Shown here: piece after piece, positions 43,924-52,413 of the stretch
Layout: each line of letters begins with the position of its first letter
Position numbering within the stretch: position 1 is the first letter of the stretch
Source of the DNA: Georgenia muralis
GTDB lineage: Bacteria > Actinomycetota > Actinomycetes > Actinomycetales > Actinomycetaceae
NCBI RefSeq assembly: GCF_003814705.1
Contig: NZ_RKRA01000001.1
Span: forward strand, 2,356,001-2,420,000
DNA: 64,000 bases
Direction: 5' to 3'
Program-made: the position numbers and the translations under genes
Notes under the pieces: model-generated
The model's input: the letters and a program-made list of their open reading frames with translations, nothing else
Told to the model about the DNA's origin: nothing
Database searches by the model: none

Positions 43924-45159
43924 GTGGAGGACGGTGTGGCGCTGCTCGAGTCCGAGGTGCGCGAGCTGGTCCGCCGCCGGGGCCTGGATCCCGCCCGCGA
44001 CACCGACGGTGTGCGCTCTCTCGTCGCTGCCGTCGTGGCCGACTACGACGAGCGGTCGCTGGCCGGGCTGGTCCCGCCCCTCGCGGACCCCGGTGCGGCC
44101 GCCAAGGAGGTCGTCGACGCCGTCGCCGGCCTCGGTCCGCTCCAGCGCTACCTCGACGACCCCGAGGTCGAGGAGGTGTGGATCAACGAGCCGGGCAAGG
44201 TCTTCGTGGCGCGAGCCGGTCGGTCGGAGCTGACGACCACGATGCTCACCCACCAGCAGGTCCGTGACCTCGTCGAGCGGATGCTGCGGGCATCCGGTCG
44301 CCGGCTCGACCTCTCCACCCCCTTCGTCGACGCCTCGCTGCTCACCGGCGAGCGCATCCACGTCGTCATCCCGGACATCACCCGCTCCGCCTGGGCCGTG
44401 AACATCCGCAAGTTCATCACCCGGGCGCGGCGTCTGAGCGACCTCGTCGCCGTCGGGTCGCTCACGCCCCAGGCTGCGGCGTTCCTCGACGCGGCCGTGG
44501 TGGCGGGACTCAACGTGCTGGTGTCCGGCGCGACGCAGGCCGGCAAGACCACGCTCGTCACCGCCTTGGCAGGGGCCATCCCCGCCGGTCAGCGGATCAT
44601 CACCTGCGAGGAGGTCTTCGAGCTCCGGCTCGCCAACCGTGACGCCGTCGCCATGCAGACGCGCCAGCCCAACCTCGAGGGTGTCGGGGAGGTGCCGCTG
44701 CGGCGCCTGGTGAAGGAGGCGCTGCGCATGCGCCCCGACCGGATCATCATCGGCGAGGTCCGTGAGGCGGAGGCGTTCGACATGCTCGTGGCGCTCAATG
44801 CCGGGATCCCCGGGATGTGCACCCTCCACGCGAACTCCGCCCGGGAGGCGGTGACGAAGCTGTGCACCCTCCCGCTGCTCGCGGGCGAGAACGTCACGGC
44901 GTCGTTCGTGGTGCCGACCGTCGCGAGCGCCGTCGACGTCGTCGTGCACCTGGAGCTCGGCCGGGACGGGCGCCGGAGGGTCCGCGAGATCGTCGCGGTG
45001 ACGGGCCGGGTCGAGGACGGTGTCGTGGAGACCGCGGAGCTGTTCGCCCTGCACGACGACCGGCTCGAACGCTCCGGCGGGTACCCCAGCCACCCGGAGC
45101 GGTTCGCCCAGGCCGGCTACGACCTGGCCGCACTGCTCACGGCCGGCGACCGGGGGTAG
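43924..45159 (+). CDS. tadA: Tad pilus assembly ATPase TadA (CpaF)
   Basis: A 411-residue secretion ATPase of the CpaF/TadA group. The N-terminal domain contains GLGPLQRYLDDPEVEEVWINEP; the motor has Walker A SGATQAGKTT (about 201-210), ITCEEVFEL, the MRPDRIIIGEVREAEAFDML Walker B and the TLHANSAREA His box. It would power pilin polymerisation with TadB and TadC. The GTG start at 43924 has GCGGAGG seven bases upstream. It is the first gene of the cluster; no TadZ/CpaE-like gene precedes it. Confidence 0.92.
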   Translation: MEDGVALLESEVRELVRRRGLDPARDTDGVRSLVAAVVADYDERSLAGLVPPLADPGAAAKEVVDAVAGLGPLQRYLDDPEVEEVWINEPGKVFVARAGRSELTTTMLTHQQVRDLVERMLRASGRRLDLSTPFVDASLLTGERIHVVIPDITRSAWAVNIRKFITRARRLSDLVAVGSLTPQAAAFLDAAVVAGLNVLVSGATQAGKTTLVTALAGAIPAGQRIITCEEVFELRLANRDAVAMQTRQPNLEGVGEVPLRRLVKEALRMRPDRIIIGEVREAEAFDMLVALNAGIPGMCTLHANSAREAVTKLCTLPLLAGENVTASFVVPTVASAVDVVVHLELGRDGRRRVREIVAVTGRVEDGVVETAELFALHDDRLERSGGYPSHPERFAQAGYDLAALLTAGDRG

Positions 45160-45165
45160 CGGGCC

Positions 45166-46023
45166 TTGGGTGCGATCTCGGGACTGCTCCTCGGGACCGG
45201 TCTGCTCAGCATCTGGTTCTCGTTCTTCGAGCGACCGGCGGCCCGCGCCACTCCCCGCGGCTGGTCCCGACGCACCCAGGACCTCCTCGTCCAGGCGGGT
45301 GCCCCGTCGGTCTCACCCACCTCCCTGATCCTCACCGCCGCCGGGCTCGGGGTGACGGTCTTCGTCCTCGGCGTGGCACTGACGTCCGCGCCGCCCATCG
45401 CGGCGTGCTTCGCGGCGATCGCCTCGGGCGCACCCTGGGCGCTCGTGCACTCGCGTGCTCGTCGGCGGCGGACGGAGCTGCGCACGGTCTGGCCAGAGGT
45501 GGTCGACGACCTGGTGTCCGGCATCCGCGCCGGCCGGTCCCTGCCGGAGGCGCTCATCTCGCTCGGCGAGCGTGGGCCGGAGGAGGTGCGGGAGGAGTTC
45601 CGGCGCTTCGCCGAGGACTACCGGGCCACGGGGCGGTTCGACGACGCGCTCGAGATCCTCAAGGCGCGCCTGGCCGACCCGGTCGCCGACCGGATCGTCG
45701 AGGCGCTGCGCCTGACCAGCGAGGTCGGTGGCACCGAGCTCGGGCGGCTGCTGCGCACCCTCGCGCAGATGCTCCGTGAAGACCTGCGGACGCGCGGCGA
45801 GCTCGAGGCGCGACAGACGTGGACGGTCAACGGGGCGCGCATGGCCGTCGCCGCACCGTGGTTGGTGCTGCTGCTGCTCGCCACCAGACCGGAGGCCGCG
45901 CAGGCCTACGACAGCCCCATCGGGGTGGTGGTGCTCGCGGTGGGAGCAGCGAGCTCCGCGCTTGCCTACTGGCTGATGATGCGCATCGGACGGCTGCCCG
46001 AGGAACAGCGGGTGATGCGATGA
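45166..46023 (+). CDS. tadB: Tad pilus platform protein TadB
   Basis: A 285-residue type II secretion F-domain membrane protein. A first helix (GLLLGTGLLSIWFSFF), two mid-N-terminal helices (about 45-85), then the cytoplasmic F domain with ELRTVWPEVVDDLVSGIRAGRSLPEAL and TSEVGGTELGRLLRTLAQML, and two C-terminal helices. The start is TTG 45166, since the frame before it has no ATG or GTG and GGGGGTAG lies upstream. It overlaps tadC by 4 nt. Forms the inner-membrane platform with TadC. Confidence 0.87.
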   Translation: MGAISGLLLGTGLLSIWFSFFERPAARATPRGWSRRTQDLLVQAGAPSVSPTSLILTAAGLGVTVFVLGVALTSAPPIAACFAAIASGAPWALVHSRARRRRTELRTVWPEVVDDLVSGIRAGRSLPEALISLGERGPEEVREEFRRFAEDYRATGRFDDALEILKARLADPVADRIVEALRLTSEVGGTELGRLLRTLAQMLREDLRTRGELEARQTWTVNGARMAVAAPWLVLLLLATRPEAAQAYDSPIGVVVLAVGAASSALAYWLMMRIGRLPEEQRVMR

Positions 46024-46952
46024 GCACCGCCCTCACCGGCGCGCTCGCCGGGTTGCTCGGCGGGACCGGGCTCGCCCTCGTGCTGTGGCGGCTGGGCTCG
46101 CGTCGAGTCACGCTCGCCCAGCGCCTGGCCCCCTACCTCCGGGAGCGGCCCCGCACCTCGCGCCTGCTGGCCGAGAGCCAGCTCCACACCCCCTTCCCGA
46201 CCCTCGAGCGACTGCTGGCGCCCGGGCTGCACGACGCCGCCCGCCTCCTCGAGCGACTCGGCTCGTCCTCGGTGAGCATCCGGCGCCGCCTCGTCCTGGC
46301 CGGCTCACCCGTCACCCACGACCAGTTCCGCATGGAGCAGCTGCTGTGGGGTGCCCTGGGGCTGGCAGGTGGGCTCCTCCTGGCCCTGACCGTGGGCCTG
46401 GTCCGCGGGGCGGCCGTCGTGCCGCTGCTCCTCGGGGTCACCCTCAGCGCGGTGGGCGCCGCCGTCGCACGCGACCAGCTGCTCACCTGGCAGGTGCGGC
46501 GTCGGCAGGACCGGATGCGCGCCGAGCTGCCCGACGTCGCCGAGCTCCTCGCGCTCGCCGTCGGTGCGGGCGAGGGAGCCGTGGCAGCGCTGGAACGCCT
46601 CGCTCGTGCCACCCGGGGCGAGCTCACGAGGGAGATCGACCGCACCCTCGCCGAGGCGCGTTCCGGCGTCCCGCTGGGCCAGGCTCTCGAACGCATGGCC
46701 GGACGTACCGACGTACCTGCGGTCGCGCGCTTCGCCGACGGCGTCGCGGTGGCGCTCGAGCGGGGCTCGCCGCTGGCCGAGGTGCTCCGCGCCCAGGCGC
46801 AGGACGCCCGGGAGACCTCGCGCCGCGAGCTCATGGAGACGGGCGGGAAGAAGGAGCTGGCCATGATGGTGCCGGTCGTCTTCCTGGTCCTGCCCGTCAC
46901 CGTCCTCTTCGCGATCTTCCCCGGCCTTGCCGTGCTGGAGGTGGGGCTGTGA
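46020..46952 (+). CDS. tadC: Tad pilus platform protein TadC
   Basis: A 310-residue protein with the same F-domain plan as TadB: a first helix, a cytoplasmic stretch, a helix pair near 115-150, then QDRMRAELPDVAELLALAVGAGEGAVAALERLA and LGQALERMAGRTDVPAVARFADGVAVALERGSPLAEVLRAQAQDARE, and a last hydrophobic segment (MMVPVVFLVLPVTVLFAIFPGL). ATG 46020 overlaps the tadB stop. It should form a heteromeric platform with TadB. Confidence 0.87.
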   Translation: MSTALTGALAGLLGGTGLALVLWRLGSRRVTLAQRLAPYLRERPRTSRLLAESQLHTPFPTLERLLAPGLHDAARLLERLGSSSVSIRRRLVLAGSPVTHDQFRMEQLLWGALGLAGGLLLALTVGLVRGAAVVPLLLGVTLSAVGAAVARDQLLTWQVRRRQDRMRAELPDVAELLALAVGAGEGAVAALERLARATRGELTREIDRTLAEARSGVPLGQALERMAGRTDVPAVARFADGVAVALERGSPLAEVLRAQAQDARETSRRELMETGGKKELAMMVPVVFLVLPVTVLFAIFPGLAVLEVGL

Positions 46953-47033
46953 CCGCCGCCTCCCGTCCGGCGCCGCCCGGCCGGGCGCACCGGACCCCGT
47001 TCGCAGGACCGACCCCTCCCGAAGGAGACCGCC

Positions 47034-47231
47034 ATGTGGATCACCCTGCTCACGCTCGCCTCGAAGCACCTCGCGTGGCCACCGCAAGAGGACCGCGAAC
47101 GCGGCGACGTGCCGGGCTGGGTGCTCGTGACCCTCATGACGGCGGGACTCGTCCTGGCGATCTGGGCGCTCGCCGGTCCGGCGCTGGGCAACGTCTTCCA
47201 GACGGCGATGAACCGCGTGCTCGCGTTCTGA
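47034..47231 (+). CDS. Flp-like small pilin or pilus membrane protein
   Basis: A 65-residue protein: a short amphipathic start, a charged stretch QEDRERGDVPGW, and a single helix (VLVTLMTAGLVLAIWALAGPAL) followed by FQTAMNRVLAF. Its size, place after tadC and the charged motif just before the helix suggest the major pilin of an actinobacterial Tad system. A Gly precedes the hydrophobic part, as pre-pilin peptidase sites require, but the usual Glu at +5 is not seen, so processing is unsure. GAAGGAGAC precedes ATG 47034. Confidence 0.75.
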   Translation: MWITLLTLASKHLAWPPQEDRERGDVPGWVLVTLMTAGLVLAIWALAGPALGNVFQTAMNRVLAF

Positions 47232-47317
47232 CGTCCCGGCGCGGGAGACACAGCCCCGGGGACGACGCGGGACACCGCGGACCGAGGCGCCCGTACGGCC
47301 CGGAGCGCGGGTCCGCG

Positions 47318-47671
47318 GTGGTCGACTTCGTGCTCGTCTCGGTGCTGGTCGTGGCGGTCGTGCTCGCCGTCGTCCAGCTCACCCTGGGTCTGCACGTGCG
47401 CAACACCCTCATCGACGCCGCCTCGGAGGGCGCCCGTCACGGCGCGCTCGTCGGCTCCAGCCCCGCGGCCGGAGCAGAGCGCGCCCGGAGCCTGATCGCG
47501 ATGTCGTTGTCATCCCGGTACGCCGACCGGGTCTCGGCGGGAACCGTGCAGCGGGCCGGGACCACCCTCGTGCGGGTCGACGTCAGCGCCCCGCTCCCGG
47601 TGCTCGGCCTGCTCGGTCCGTCGGGTGTGGTGGAGGTCAGCGGGCACGCGGTGCTGGAGCGACCCCTGTGA
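47318..47671 (+). CDS. TadE-like pseudopilin; real start probably upstream
   Basis: From the first canonical in-frame codon (GTG 47318) the product is 117 residues: one helix (FVLVSVLVVAVVLAVVQLTLGL), then NTLIDAASEGARHGALVG, typical of TadE, and a small extracytoplasmic domain. But the codons just before this GTG read RGSA and complete the family motif RGSAVVDF, so translation must begin earlier. The frame is open far upstream; CTG 47228, overlapping the pilin stop, is the nearest candidate and would add 30 basic residues. GTG 47075 would lie inside the pilin gene. The stop overlaps the next gene by 4 nt. Confidence 0.75.
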   Translation: MVDFVLVSVLVVAVVLAVVQLTLGLHVRNTLIDAASEGARHGALVGSSPAAGAERARSLIAMSLSSRYADRVSAGTVQRAGTTLVRVDVSAPLPVLGLLGPSGVVEVSGHAVLERPL

Positions 47672-48108
47672 GGGCGCGCCTGAGACGACTCGGCGGCGAC
47701 CGGGGCAGCGCGGTGGTCGAGTTCCTCGGCGTCAGCGTGCTGCTTCTGGTCCCGATCGTCTACCTCGTCCTGACGCTCTCGCGGGTGCAGGCGGCGGCGT
47801 TCGCGGCCGAGGGCGCGGCGCGCGAGGCGGGGCGCATCCTGGCTCAGGGTGGGGAACCCGTCGTCGCCATGGGAGCGGTGGAGCTGGTGTTCGAGGACCA
47901 GGGGTTCGACGTCTCCGGCGCCGAGGCGTTGAGCTTCTCGTGCGAGGCAGGCGGGTGCAGGGCGCCCGGCGCACGGGTGCTGGTGGAGGTCGCCACGGTG
48001 GTCGAGCTGCCCCTCCTCCCCGATCTGGTGACTTCCGTGGTGCCGGCCGAGGTGCCGGTCAGCGCCACGCACCTGGCGGTGGTGGGCGACTTCCGGGACG
48101 CCCCATGA
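47668..48108 (+). CDS. TadE-like pseudopilin
   Basis: A 146-residue protein beginning at GTG 47668, overlapping the previous stop (GTGA). GDRGSAVVEFLGVSVLLLVPIVYLVLTLSRVQAAAFAAEGAAREAGRI is a textbook TadE N-terminus: a short basic lead, the Gly before a hydrophobic helix with Glu, and the A-x-R helix. The remainder is an extracytoplasmic domain with a Cys pair (SFSCEAGGC). A minor pilin likely required for pilus assembly. Confidence 0.87.
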   Translation: MRARLRRLGGDRGSAVVEFLGVSVLLLVPIVYLVLTLSRVQAAAFAAEGAAREAGRILAQGGEPVVAMGAVELVFEDQGFDVSGAEALSFSCEAGGCRAPGARVLVEVATVVELPLLPDLVTSVVPAEVPVSATHLAVVGDFRDAP

Positions 48109-48599
48109 GGCGCAGTAGGAACGCTGGGGCACGAACCGGCGAGGAGGGGCACATCATGCTGCTGACCCTCGGCTTCGCGGTGCTGCTCCTGGCCCTGGTC
48201 CTCGTCGTGGTCAGCGCCTCGGCGGTCCACATCGAGCGCAAGCGGCTCCTGGCGCTGGCGGACTCCGTCGCTGCCGACGCAGCCGACGCGGTCGACCTCG
48301 ACGCCTACTACCTAGCCGGCGCCCCGGCGGGCAAGACGCACGCGGGTGGTCCGACGACTGTGCCGCTCTCGGACGCGACGGTGCGTGCCGCGGTCGACGG
48401 CTATCTGGCGTCGGCGCCGCCCGCGGTCGTGGGGGAGTTCTCCGGACTGCGCGTGCTCGCGCCGACGGGGTCGCCCGACGGCGTCACCGCTGAGGTCACC
48501 CTCGGCGCGATCGTGCGTCCGCCGCTCGTGCCGTGGGTGCTCGCGCCATGGAGCGAGGGCATCGTCCTGCGGGCGACCTCCACCGCCCGCGCTGGTTGA
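48105..48599 (+). CDS. TadG-like pilus assembly protein (short)
   Basis: A 164-residue protein starting at ATG 48105 inside the previous stop. RTGEEGHIMLLTLGFAVLLLALVLVVVSASAVHIERKRLLALADSVAADAADAVDLDAYY matches the N-terminus of TadG/RcpC-like Flp proteins (helix, then a coiled stretch with ALADSVAADAAD). The large von Willebrand-type domain of proteobacterial TadG is absent, as is usual in Actinobacteria. It is the last gene of the Tad cluster; 167 nt with no recognisable terminator follow. Confidence 0.82.
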   Translation: MRRSRNAGARTGEEGHIMLLTLGFAVLLLALVLVVVSASAVHIERKRLLALADSVAADAADAVDLDAYYLAGAPAGKTHAGGPTTVPLSDATVRAAVDGYLASAPPAVVGEFSGLRVLAPTGSPDGVTAEVTLGAIVRPPLVPWVLAPWSEGIVLRATSTARAG

Positions 48600-48766
48600 C
48601 CGCATGACGTGGCGGCACGCTCGGGCGGCCGTTCCGACGCCATCGTCTGCGGTTGCCACCGGCGGCGTCCTGGGAGTGATGTCGACGACGCGCGACCGGG
48701 CCTGGTGCCTGACCTTCGCACGGCGGGCGACGCTGCACGAGCCGTACGGCTCTCGGCAGCGGGAAC

Positions 48767-49279
48767 TCAGACCCGGACGAGCTTCTCCGTCAGCCCGGGA
48801 GTGCCCGCGGCCCGCAGTCCGGTCTCGGTGGCGCGCACCTCGCGCGTCCCGACGGTGGTGCGGCCGCCCGGTCGGCGTGAACGACCGGAACGCGGTGCGG
48901 CGGCAGGTCGGCGCGAGGCGGCCGGCCCCTCGGGACCGGCGGGCCGCCGCACGGGGCGGTGCAGCCCGACCGGGTGGCGCAGGTCGCGTGCGAGCCGGGA
49001 GGCGGCCGCCCGGGCCCGCCGGGTGATGACGGCCCGCTTGACCGAGAGCAGGCCCTGCACCCCGATAGCGACCCAGACGACGTTCGCCACGGCCGAGGGC
49101 CACGCCGCGTTCACCGACGCGCTCACCGCGAGCGCGGTGGCGCCGCCGATGTTCAGGCCCTGGAACAGCAGCGAGTCGGGCTCGATCCGGCGCTGGGTCA
49201 CCATCGCGTAGGCCCCCAGGGACGCGGCGGCGCCCACCCATCCGACGATGGAGACGGCGAGCGCGGCGAAGTCGTTCAT
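48767..49279 (-). CDS. Small membrane protein of the CBU_0592 type
   Basis: A 170-residue protein whose first 85 residues hold three hydrophobic helices (SIVGWVGAAASLGAYAMVTQRRI, LLFQGLNIGGATALAVSASVNAAWPSAVANVVWVAIGVQGLL), the pattern of a widespread transporter-like family of unknown function. The rest is an Arg/Pro-rich cytoplasmic tail. ATG 49279 is preceded by GATGGG; ATG 49288 is in frame and adds MGI. It is divergent from the LysR gene, so it may be that regulator's target. Confidence 0.75.
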   Translation of the reverse strand: MNDFAALAVSIVGWVGAAASLGAYAMVTQRRIEPDSLLFQGLNIGGATALAVSASVNAAWPSAVANVVWVAIGVQGLLSVKRAVITRRARAAASRLARDLRHPVGLHRPVRRPAGPEGPAASRRPAAAPRSGRSRRPGGRTTVGTREVRATETGLRAAGTPGLTEKLVRV

Positions 49280-49288
49280 GATGCCCAT

Positions 49289-49351
49289 CGTGGCGACCCG
49301 CGTGGTGAAGATCAATCGAACGATCGAGCATCGAGCATACAGTTCTGCTTC
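49289..49351. promoter_or_regulatory. Divergent control region between the CBU_0592-like gene and lysR-type gene
   Basis: A relatively AT-rich 63-nt interval. It contains overlapping GATC/TCGA motifs (ATCAATCGAACGATCGAG), a near-direct repeat CGAGCAT-CGAGCAT at 49325-49337, and a -10-like TACAGT at 49338-49343 ten bases before the regulator ATG. LysR proteins usually bind such divergent gaps; the exact site is not clear. Confidence 0.45.
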
Positions 49352-50257
49352 ATGGAGATCGACCCACGAAGACTTGGATTCCTCTTGGCCGTCAACAGGT
49401 ACGGAGGAGTCCTCGCCGCCGCCGACGTGCTGCGTGTCAGCCCCTCCGCCGTCTCCCAGCAGATCGCCCGCCTCGAGGCCGAGACCGGGGTCCGGGTGCT
49501 CGACCGCCAGCCCACCGGCGCCACCCTCACGCGGGCCGGGCGGATCCTTGCCGAGACGGCCGAGCGCATCGAGTCCGAGGTGGGGGAGGCCCGCCGATCC
49601 CTCCTCACCCTCGAGGGCGACATCTCCGGCGTGGTCGTCGTCGGGGCGTTCCAGACGGCGATCCGCGCCGTCCTCGTCCCGCTCGTCACCGAGCTCGAGC
49701 AGACCCTCCCCGGCGTCCAGCTCGTGGTCAACGAGGTGCCCGAGGAGCACGGCCGCCGAGCGCTGCGCCGGGGCGAGCTCGATCTGCTCGTCATCGAGCA
49801 CGACGTCTCGGCGCCGAGCCCGGCCCCGCAGGGGGCGCGCGACGTCCCCTTCCTCGACGAGCCGTGGGTGGTGGCGCTGCCCGCGGGGGAGCCGGTCCCG
49901 GCCACCCTCATGGACCTGGCCGAGCGCACCTGGCTCGGGCCCGAGCCGGGCGGCGCCGCCGAGCGCGCGCTGCACCGCCTGGCCGCCGAGCTGTCGTTCG
50001 ACCCGCGCACCCGGCACCGCTACCTCGACTTCGACGTGGGCCTCGCCATGGTCGGCGCGGGCCTCGGGATCGCGCTGCTGCCCTCGCTCGCCCTGCGCCG
50101 CCACCTCCCGGAGAACGTGCAGTGGGTCGCGCTGCCGGGGCTGGGCACGAGGCGGCTGTTCGTGCGCCACCGCCTCACCCGGACCGAGCCGCGGGCCGCC
50201 ACGCTCGCCGTCCTCGAGCAGATGGTCCAGGTGGCCGGCGCCCTCGAGGCGCTGTGA
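49352..50257 (+). CDS. LysR-family transcriptional regulator
   Basis: A 301-residue regulator. The winged helix-turn-helix is clear at about residues 5-60 (LGFLLAVNRYGGVLAAADVLRVSPSAVSQQIARLEAETGVRVLDR), followed by a coiled linker and a type 2 periplasmic-binding-fold effector domain (GDISGVVVVGAFQTAIRAVLVPLV onward). ATG 49352 is well placed after TACAGT. The effector is unknown. Likely targets are itself, the divergent membrane-protein gene, and perhaps the MFS gene downstream on the same strand (76 nt gap). Confidence 0.9.
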   Translation: MEIDPRRLGFLLAVNRYGGVLAAADVLRVSPSAVSQQIARLEAETGVRVLDRQPTGATLTRAGRILAETAERIESEVGEARRSLLTLEGDISGVVVVGAFQTAIRAVLVPLVTELEQTLPGVQLVVNEVPEEHGRRALRRGELDLLVIEHDVSAPSPAPQGARDVPFLDEPWVVALPAGEPVPATLMDLAERTWLGPEPGGAAERALHRLAAELSFDPRTRHRYLDFDVGLAMVGAGLGIALLPSLALRRHLPENVQWVALPGLGTRRLFVRHRLTRTEPRAATLAVLEQMVQVAGALEAL

Positions 50258-50333
50258 CCCGGTGCGGCGTGAGTCCTGTCACGATGCCCGGCGCGGGGGT
50301 GGCGGGAGGCCCGGCGCGTGCCAGCATGAGGCA

Positions 50334-51560
50334 GTGACATTCCCCGCCGCCGTCCGGCCGCCGGCGTCGTTCGTGCTGCTCCTCGGGGCGATGGCCGCTC
50401 TCCCCGCGGTCACGACCGACCTGTACCTGCCGTCCCTGCCCGACGTCGCCCGCGACCTGGAGACCTCGGCGGCACTCGTCCAGGCGACGATCACCGGCGT
50501 CCTCATCGGTGGTGCTGTGGGGCAGATCCTCATCGGTCCGCTGTCGGACCGGTTCGGCCGACGCGCTCCCGTTCTCATCGGCATCTCGGTGCACATCGTC
50601 GCCTCGCTGCTGGCCGCGATCGCGCCCTCGATCATCCCGCTGCTGGCCCTGCGGGTGATCCAGGGCGTGGGCAACTCCGCCGCGATGGTCTCGGCCATGG
50701 CGGTCATCCGGGACCGCTACTCCGGTGCCGGGGCGTCGGTCATCCTGTCGCGGCTCATGCTCGTGGTCGGGGTCGCGCCGCTCTTCGCGCCCACCGTGGG
50801 TGGGCTCATCGCGCACCTGTGGGGCTGGCGGGCCAACTTCACCGTCCTGGCCATCCTCGGGCTGATCCTCCTGCTCGTCGTCGCCCGCGCCCTGCCCGAG
50901 ACCCACCCACCCGAGCGGCGCGTGGCCCGGGGCCTCGCCGGGACGGCCCGCAGCTACGGCGTCCTCCTCGCCGACCGGCAGTTCATGGCTCTCGCCCTCC
51001 TCCCGGGCCTCGGGCTCGGGGCGCTCATCAGCTACGTGGCGGGCTCGCCGTTCGTCCTGCGCGAGGGCTACGGACTCTCCGAGAACGCCTTTGCGCTGCT
51101 GTTCGCGATCAACGGCGCCGGTCTCGTGCTCGGCTCGCAGGTCAACGCCTCGCTCGTGCGCCGCTTCGAGCCGCTCAAGATCATCCGGGTGGCGATCCCG
51201 CTGGCGATGCTCCTCGCGGCGGTGCTCGTGGTGGTGGCGGCGACCGGGGCGGGCGGCCTCGTCGCCCTCATGACCCCGCTGTGGTTCATGCTCGCCGTCA
51301 ACGCGCTCGTCCCGCCCAACGCCTCCGCGCTGGCGCTCACCCGGCACGGGGAGCGGGCCGGCACCGCCGCCGCGCTCATCGGGGCGATGCAGGCCGGGGT
51401 TGCGGGCGTCGTCAGCCCGATGGTGGGCGTGCTCGGCGGCGACGCCGTCGCGATGGCCACCGTCATCCTCGGTGCTGTCGCCGCCGCGTTCGTCGTCCTC
51501 GTGGTGGCCACCCCGGCCTACCGCCGGGGCGGCGAGACCCCCGCGGGCGAGCCCGCGTAG
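50334..51560 (+). CDS. Bcr/CflA-type multidrug MFS exporter
   Basis: A 408-residue major-facilitator protein with twelve predicted helices. Features of the Bcr/CflA drug:H+ antiporter group: TDLYLPSLPDVARDL after helix 1, motif A GPLSDRFGRRAPVLIG between helices 2 and 3, and VIQGVGNSAAMVSAMAVIRD (helix 4, motif B-like). The GTG start at 50334 gives MTFPAAVRPPASFV before helix 1; GAGG is only a few bases upstream. It follows the LysR regulator and may be controlled by it. The substrate is unknown. Confidence 0.87.
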   Translation: MTFPAAVRPPASFVLLLGAMAALPAVTTDLYLPSLPDVARDLETSAALVQATITGVLIGGAVGQILIGPLSDRFGRRAPVLIGISVHIVASLLAAIAPSIIPLLALRVIQGVGNSAAMVSAMAVIRDRYSGAGASVILSRLMLVVGVAPLFAPTVGGLIAHLWGWRANFTVLAILGLILLLVVARALPETHPPERRVARGLAGTARSYGVLLADRQFMALALLPGLGLGALISYVAGSPFVLREGYGLSENAFALLFAINGAGLVLGSQVNASLVRRFEPLKIIRVAIPLAMLLAAVLVVVAATGAGGLVALMTPLWFMLAVNALVPPNASALALTRHGERAGTAAALIGAMQAGVAGVVSPMVGVLGGDAVAMATVILGAVAAAFVVLVVATPAYRRGGETPAGEPA

Positions 51561-51590
51561 TCGCCGGACACGTCGGCCCCGGCTGCGCGA

Positions 51591-51694
51591 AGGATCACCT
51601 CGTCGCCGAGCGAGAGCGGTGTGCCGGGATCACTCGGCGACCGAGGGATCGGTGGGTGACCGAACGATCACCTCGTCGCCGAGCGGCGCGGGAG
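51591..51694. repeat. Intergenic repeat, copy 2
   Basis: Mosaic of GATCACCTCGTCGCCGAGCG-type units. TCGCCGAG at 51603-51610 pairs with CTCGGCGA at 51633-51640, and the block GATCACCTCGTCGCCGAGCG recurs at the right edge (about 51666-51685). Bases 51601-51650 align with 14801-14850 at about 82% by eye. It lies after the MFS gene and before the convergent hsp20. Confidence 0.7.
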
Positions 51695-51744
51695 CGCGGG
51701 TGCCGCACGCCCTTGGGCGCCGCGGTCGCCGCGTACCGGACGGC

Positions 51745-52272
51745 TCAGCCGCGCTGCACCTGGACCTTCCTCGGCGGCGCCTCCTCGGTCGGCGGAGAAG
51801 GCAGCCGCACCTCGAGGACACCGTCGCGGTAGCTCGCCGAGACGTCCTCGGTCCGCACTCCTCGCGGTACGGGCAGACGCCGGACGAAGCTGCCGTACCG
51901 GAACTCGCTGCGGTAGCTCTTGTCCTCCTTCTTCTCCGTGGACTCGCGGCGCTCGGCGCTGATCGTGAGGATCCCGTCCTCGACCGTGACGTCGATGTCC
52001 TTCTCCGGGTCGACGCCCGGCAGCTCCGCGCGGACGACCACCTGGTCGCCGTCGCGGTGCTCCTCGACGCGGATCGGCACGCCGGCCGGACGACCGGTCT
52101 CACGGAACGGCCAGGGGAAGTCCCCGAACGGCCAGGACTCCCAGAGCTGCTCCGCCAGCTCGCGCGGGGAGCGGTGGAGCGGGCCGACCGCGCCCGCGGG
52201 GCGCTGCTCCGGTTCCTTGGTGGGCTCGACGTCCGTGGTGGTCTCGGCGTCCTTCGTGGGGTCGACGCTCAT
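51745..52272 (-). CDS. Small heat shock protein, Hsp20/alpha-crystallin family
   Basis: A 175-residue ATP-independent chaperone. The polar N-terminus (to about 70) is followed by the alpha-crystallin domain: VEEHRDGDQVVVRAELPGVDPEKDIDVTVEDGILTISAERRE, then YRSEFRYGSFVRRLPVPRGVRTEDVSASYRDGVLEVRLP with the conserved A-x-x-x-G-V-L-like element (YRDGVLEV), and a short C-terminal extension. ATG 52272 has GGAGGGA upstream. Divergent from the phosphoribosyltransferase-hydrolase fusion, 141 nt apart, suggesting shared stress control; no HspR/HAIR or CIRCE site is evident. Confidence 0.92.
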   Translation of the reverse strand: MSVDPTKDAETTTDVEPTKEPEQRPAGAVGPLHRSPRELAEQLWESWPFGDFPWPFRETGRPAGVPIRVEEHRDGDQVVVRAELPGVDPEKDIDVTVEDGILTISAERRESTEKKEDKSYRSEFRYGSFVRRLPVPRGVRTEDVSASYRDGVLEVRLPSPPTEEAPPRKVQVQRG

Positions 52273-52413
52273 CGTGGTCCCTCCCTCCGGGCGCAGGACA
52301 CGGGCGGACCGGCGCCCACCTCCAGGGTGCGACGCCGCCGGCGCGGAGGGAAGGGGCGAAGGTCGCAGCCGAACGTCCCTTCCCCCCGGCACCGGTTCGG
52401 GGGACGCTGGAGC

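Noticed and set aside
47318-47671. TadE gene as pseudogene because of its missing start
   Set aside because: The frame is intact through the whole domain and couples to the next gene by a 4-nt overlap; unusual initiation or a base error is more likely than decay.
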